Position numbers and translations under genes: made by a program. This document shows positions 21,393 to 23,940 of a stretch of DNA of 23,940 nucleotides, piece after piece. The DNA comes from Elusimicrobiota bacterium. Its GTDB lineage: Bacteria; Elusimicrobiota; Elusimicrobia; Elusimicrobiales; UBA9959. The stretch is taken from NCBI GenBank assembly GCA_030639665.1, contig DAOWCC010000009.1, positions 1-23,940 of the forward strand, given 5' to 3'. The notes beneath the pieces were generated by a model. That model did not search any database, was not told the origin of the DNA, and was given only the letters and a program-made list of their open reading frames with translations. How positions within the stretch are numbered: position 1 is the first letter of the stretch; every line of letters begins with the position of its first letter.

Positions 21393-23096
21393 TTATTCCG
21401 CGTAATCGCGCAAGAAATTACTTCTTGAAGGATGGCGAAGTTTTCTTATGGCTTTAGCTTCTATTTGCCTTACCCGTTCGCGAGTCACTTTAAATATCTT
21501 TCCGACTTCTTCAAGCGTTCTGGGATATCCCGAATCTATGCCGAAACGAAGCTTTATTATTTTAGCCTCTCTATCGGTTAGAGTGGAAAGTATTTTTGAG
21601 ACTTCTCTTCTTCTTAAAAGAGTTACGGCCGAATGAGACGGCGGAAGTCCGCTTTTATCTTCGATAAAATCCTCTAAATGAGAATCTTCATCCTCTCCTA
21701 TGGGAGTGGACAGAGATATCGGATCCTGCATTATCTTTAGAGAATTTTTAACTTTATCCATGGAGATATGAAGGTGTTTTGAATATTCTTCAATTGATGG
21801 ATCTCTTCCAAATTCTTGGCGGTATTTTCTTGTAACTTTCATTAACTTGGACACAAGCTCTTTCATATGCACCGGAATTCTTATGGTTCGAGCTTGGTCG
21901 GCGATGGCCCTGTTTATGGATTGTCTTATCCACCATGTGGCATATGTGGAAAATTTAAAGCCTCTTTTGTATTCAAATTTTTCAACAGCTTTCATTAAGC
22001 CCAAACCGCCTTCCTGAATAAGGTCTGAAAGTTCCAGATTTGAATTTACATGTTTTTTGGCTATTGAAACAACAAGCCTGAGATTTGCTTTTATCAGTTT
22101 CAACTTATCTATAAGGATTTGATCTTCCAGAAATGTTATCTTGTCGTTTAGCGATAGGAAATTATCGGGATCGACGGGAAGAGTTCTCAAAAGATGGCTT
22201 TCCTTGGTTTTTATAATGGTTATGTTTTCTATCGCGGCTTCCATTTCACTCGGATTAAAGCCCCATTTGGATTTAAAGGTTGAGGGGCGCATCTTTTTTT
22301 TCTGAGTTAAGGCAAAATCAGCCATTATCAGTTCCAAGTCGCCGTAGTGTTTTTGATATCTTTCAAGCTCATTTCTGAAATCGCGCAATTTATGGGCGAG
22401 ATTTTTTATTTTATTCGTTAGCCTTTTTATTTTCTCTTGATTTAAGTTGAGGTCAATGATATTCTTAACTATCATTTTCTTTTTAACATCCACTTGGCCT
22501 TTCAGTTTGCGTTTTATTTCATTGGATTTAACTTTTTTTATTTTTTCATCAAGCTTGTTTATTTCTTTTTCCGTTTTGGTTATAAACTTAACCACATTTT
22601 TAATTTTTTTCGTCATGGTGGCAAGTTCATAATCGGATTTGCGGCCTCTGGGCATAAGCTCTTTTGTCGTCATCTCATCCTGAGATATCAGCGTTTCCCA
22701 ATTTCTTATTTCCCGCAAGGTTATAGGAGATTCAAGAACAATCATTCGAAGTTCCTTTTCTCTCTCGCGGATATTTCTTGCCAGAGTTACTTCTTCATCG
22801 CGGGTTAAAAGGGGGACTCTTCCCATTTCGGAAAGATACATTCTAATCGAATTTGAAACATCGGGAACCGCGTTCCATTCGTCCGTATAAGCTTCTTTTT
22901 CCGCCGCCACAAGTTTATATTTTTTTCTGTCAACGACATCAATTCCCAAATCTTCAAGGGTGGTCATAAGATTATCTATCTCTTCACTGCTCATTGAAGC
23001 ATTGGTAAGAGAGCGGTTCATTTCTTCAAGCGTTATATAACCGTATTCTTTCCCGAGTTCAACTAAATCTTTTAAAGCTTTTCGTGGTTGGGGCAT
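21393..23096 (-). CDS. rpoD: Primary sigma factor (sigma-70 / RpoD)
   Basis: A 567-residue group 1 sigma factor that directs RNA polymerase to housekeeping promoters. Region 1.1 (~1-70, ITLEEMNRSL... LGIDVVD); region 1.2 (DVSNSIRMYLSEMGRVPLLTRDEEV, ~79-103); a lysine-rich non-conserved insert of ~200 residues before region 2.1; regions 2.1-2.4 (NLRLVVSIAKKHV, DLIQEGGLGLMKAVEKF, FKFSTYATWWIRQSINRAI); region 3; region 4.2 (TLEEVGKIFKVTRERVRQIEAKAIRKLR). The insert is long, as in proteobacterial RpoD, and predicted coiled-coil (TEKEINKLDEKIKKVK). GGAGA precedes the ATG, 25 nt after the dnaG stop, so it is co-transcribed with dnaG. The promoters seen in the window (TTGACA-like, TATAAT-like) fit this sigma class. 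Confidence 0.97.
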   Translation of the reverse strand: MPQPRKALKDLVELGKEYGYITLEEMNRSLTNASMSSEEIDNLMTTLEDLGIDVVDRKKYKLVAAEKEAYTDEWNAVPDVSNSIRMYLSEMGRVPLLTRDEEVTLARNIREREKELRMIVLESPITLREIRNWETLISQDEMTTKELMPRGRKSDYELATMTKKIKNVVKFITKTEKEINKLDEKIKKVKSNEIKRKLKGQVDVKKKMIVKNIIDLNLNQEKIKRLTNKIKNLAHKLRDFRNELERYQKHYGDLELIMADFALTQKKKMRPSTFKSKWGFNPSEMEAAIENITIIKTKESHLLRTLPVDPDNFLSLNDKITFLEDQILIDKLKLIKANLRLVVSIAKKHVNSNLELSDLIQEGGLGLMKAVEKFEYKRGFKFSTYATWWIRQSINRAIADQARTIRIPVHMKELVSKLMKVTRKYRQEFGRDPSIEEYSKHLHISMDKVKNSLKIMQDPISLSTPIGEDEDSHLEDFIEDKSGLPPSHSAVTLLRRREVSKILSTLTDREAKIIKLRFGIDSGYPRTLEEVGKIFKVTRERVRQIEAKAIRKLRHPSRSNFLRDYAE

Positions 23097-23121
23097 ATAT
23101 GTTCTCCTTGGTAAACGGCGG

Positions 23122-23940
23122 TTAAGGCAATTTGGCCGTATTTTTTAATTCATTAGTCAGTTCTTTAAATTCTGTAAGTTCTTCCTGTGTTAAGTTTGAA
23201 ATATTTCTTCTGAGCGATTGTCTTCGCCTTTCTTTTGCCGCGCGCAAGAGCTGTGTAACACTTGCGGTAATAACTTTCTCAGGACTCAAATCGTCGTCTA
23301 TTTCTTCATGGGATAATTTTGAGATTTTAGCGGCATAATCGGGAAAATTCGCTATTAATTTATCTATTATCGAGCGGTGATTTTCTCCCGCCATATCTCT
23401 TATTACGGTTAATATTTTTTTAGCGAAATCACTTTGCAAATTATTCGCGTTAAGTTTTTCGGCATGAGAGATAAGCGAAGTATCTTTTAAAAATATATGA
23501 ATGAGGCCTAATTCCAAGGCCGGGATTTCTTCAAAATCCGATTCTTGTTCATTGTTTGAACGCTTTTCTTTCGTTCCGTAATTGATTTTTTTTAATTCTG
23601 CCAAAACCGTTTCTTGCGGTATGTTCAACTTTTCCGCTATGGTTTTTGTCCATTCGTTTTTTATAATTTCATCATTTTGCTTGGCAACCGTTTCAAGAAT
23701 GATTTTTGTTATTTTTGATTTTTCCTGAGCGGGGAGGTTGCGGGGAGATTCTTTAATATGGAGGTTTAATTTAAAATTGATTATGTCTCCCGCTTCGTCC
23801 AATTGTTTTTTAAATTCATCCACGCCGTGAGCTATCAAGAAGTCGTCAGGATCAAGGCCATCGGGCAATGCCGCTATTTTGACATAGAGTCCTGATTCCA
23901 TAAAAATTTCACCGGCCTTTATTGCCGCGTTTTGTCCGGC
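23122..23940 (-). CDS. dnaG: DNA primase DnaG, C-terminal part (5' end outside window)
   Basis: The frame is open to the window edge, so about 272 residues of the C-terminal part are present. It begins inside the TOPRIM domain: AGQNAAIKAGEIFMESGLYVKIAALPDGLDPDDFL, where the DPDDFL block is a hallmark of bacterial primases. After it come the helical linker and the C-terminal helicase-binding region (~150-272), which is poorly conserved, as usual. It makes RNA primers at the replication fork and interacts with DnaB. The dnaG-rpoD order is the conserved core of the macromolecular-synthesis operon; rpsU, if present, would lie outside. The stop is 25 nt before the rpoD ATG. Confidence 0.92.
   Translation of the reverse strand, partial: AGQNAAIKAGEIFMESGLYVKIAALPDGLDPDDFLIAHGVDEFKKQLDEAGDIINFKLNLHIKESPRNLPAQEKSKITKIILETVAKQNDEIIKNEWTKTIAEKLNIPQETVLAELKKINYGTKEKRSNNEQESDFEEIPALELGLIHIFLKDTSLISHAEKLNANNLQSDFAKKILTVIRDMAGENHRSIIDKLIANFPDYAAKISKLSHEEIDDDLSPEKVITASVTQLLRAAKERRRQSLRRNISNLTQEELTEFKELTNELKNTAKLP

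Overview
The window is an AT-rich (roughly 40% GC by eye) chromosomal segment from a diderm, Gram-negative-type bacterium. The outer-membrane proteins (FadL/OmpP1 type, another beta-barrel, an OmpA/Pal-type lipoprotein), anhydro-MurNAc kinase, and the standard bacterial blocks rplU-rpmA-obgE and dnaG-rpoD show this. Gene content and protein style suggest an under-studied lineage such as Elusimicrobiota or Omnitrophota, but nothing here settles the phylum. Start signals are mixed: some genes have clear GGAGG-type sites, while others have a promoter whose -10 lies only 8-11 nt before the start codon and no Shine-Dalgarno, as in leaderless mRNAs.

Layout. 1-1076: the 3' part of a deoxyhypusine synthase-like gene, then a cytosine deaminase of the yeast FCY1 type. 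1107-1635: a glycine-rich RRM RNA-binding protein with a long 5' leader, an extended -10 promoter and a strong terminator. 1672-6094: three tandem, separately transcribed secreted C11 (clostripain-family) cysteine peptidases. Each has the same promoter layout with a two-octamer element abutting the -35, and the second and third end in nearly identical terminators. 6095-6513: a gene-free stretch with three repeat-like motifs and a terminator that has no gene. 6514-9863: an arsenic/metal cluster, arsR - ArsP-type permease - CDF zinc/cadmium-type exporter - small CPKC thioredoxin-like protein - thioredoxin-type arsC, with a long palindrome overlapping the arsR start. 9871-13658 (minus strand): a NifX/NafY-type small protein, an unassigned beta-barrel, a FadL-type porin and an ornithine carbamoyltransferase. 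13659-14195: a gene-poor interval holding a ~340 bp element with 32-bp inverted ends and several internal pairings. 14196-18375: an apparent operon, anmK - squalene/phytoene synthase-like - OmpA-type lipoprotein - TPR protein. 18385-20455 (minus): obgE, rpmA, rplU. 20623-21312: a small membrane protein related to TM-helix/MscS-like proteins. 21393-23940 (minus): rpoD and the 3' part of dnaG.

The parts most worth attention are the clostripain triplet with its shared regulatory element and apparent leaderless starts, and the inverted-repeat element at 13809-14146. No CRISPR array, tRNA, rRNA or transposase gene was seen.
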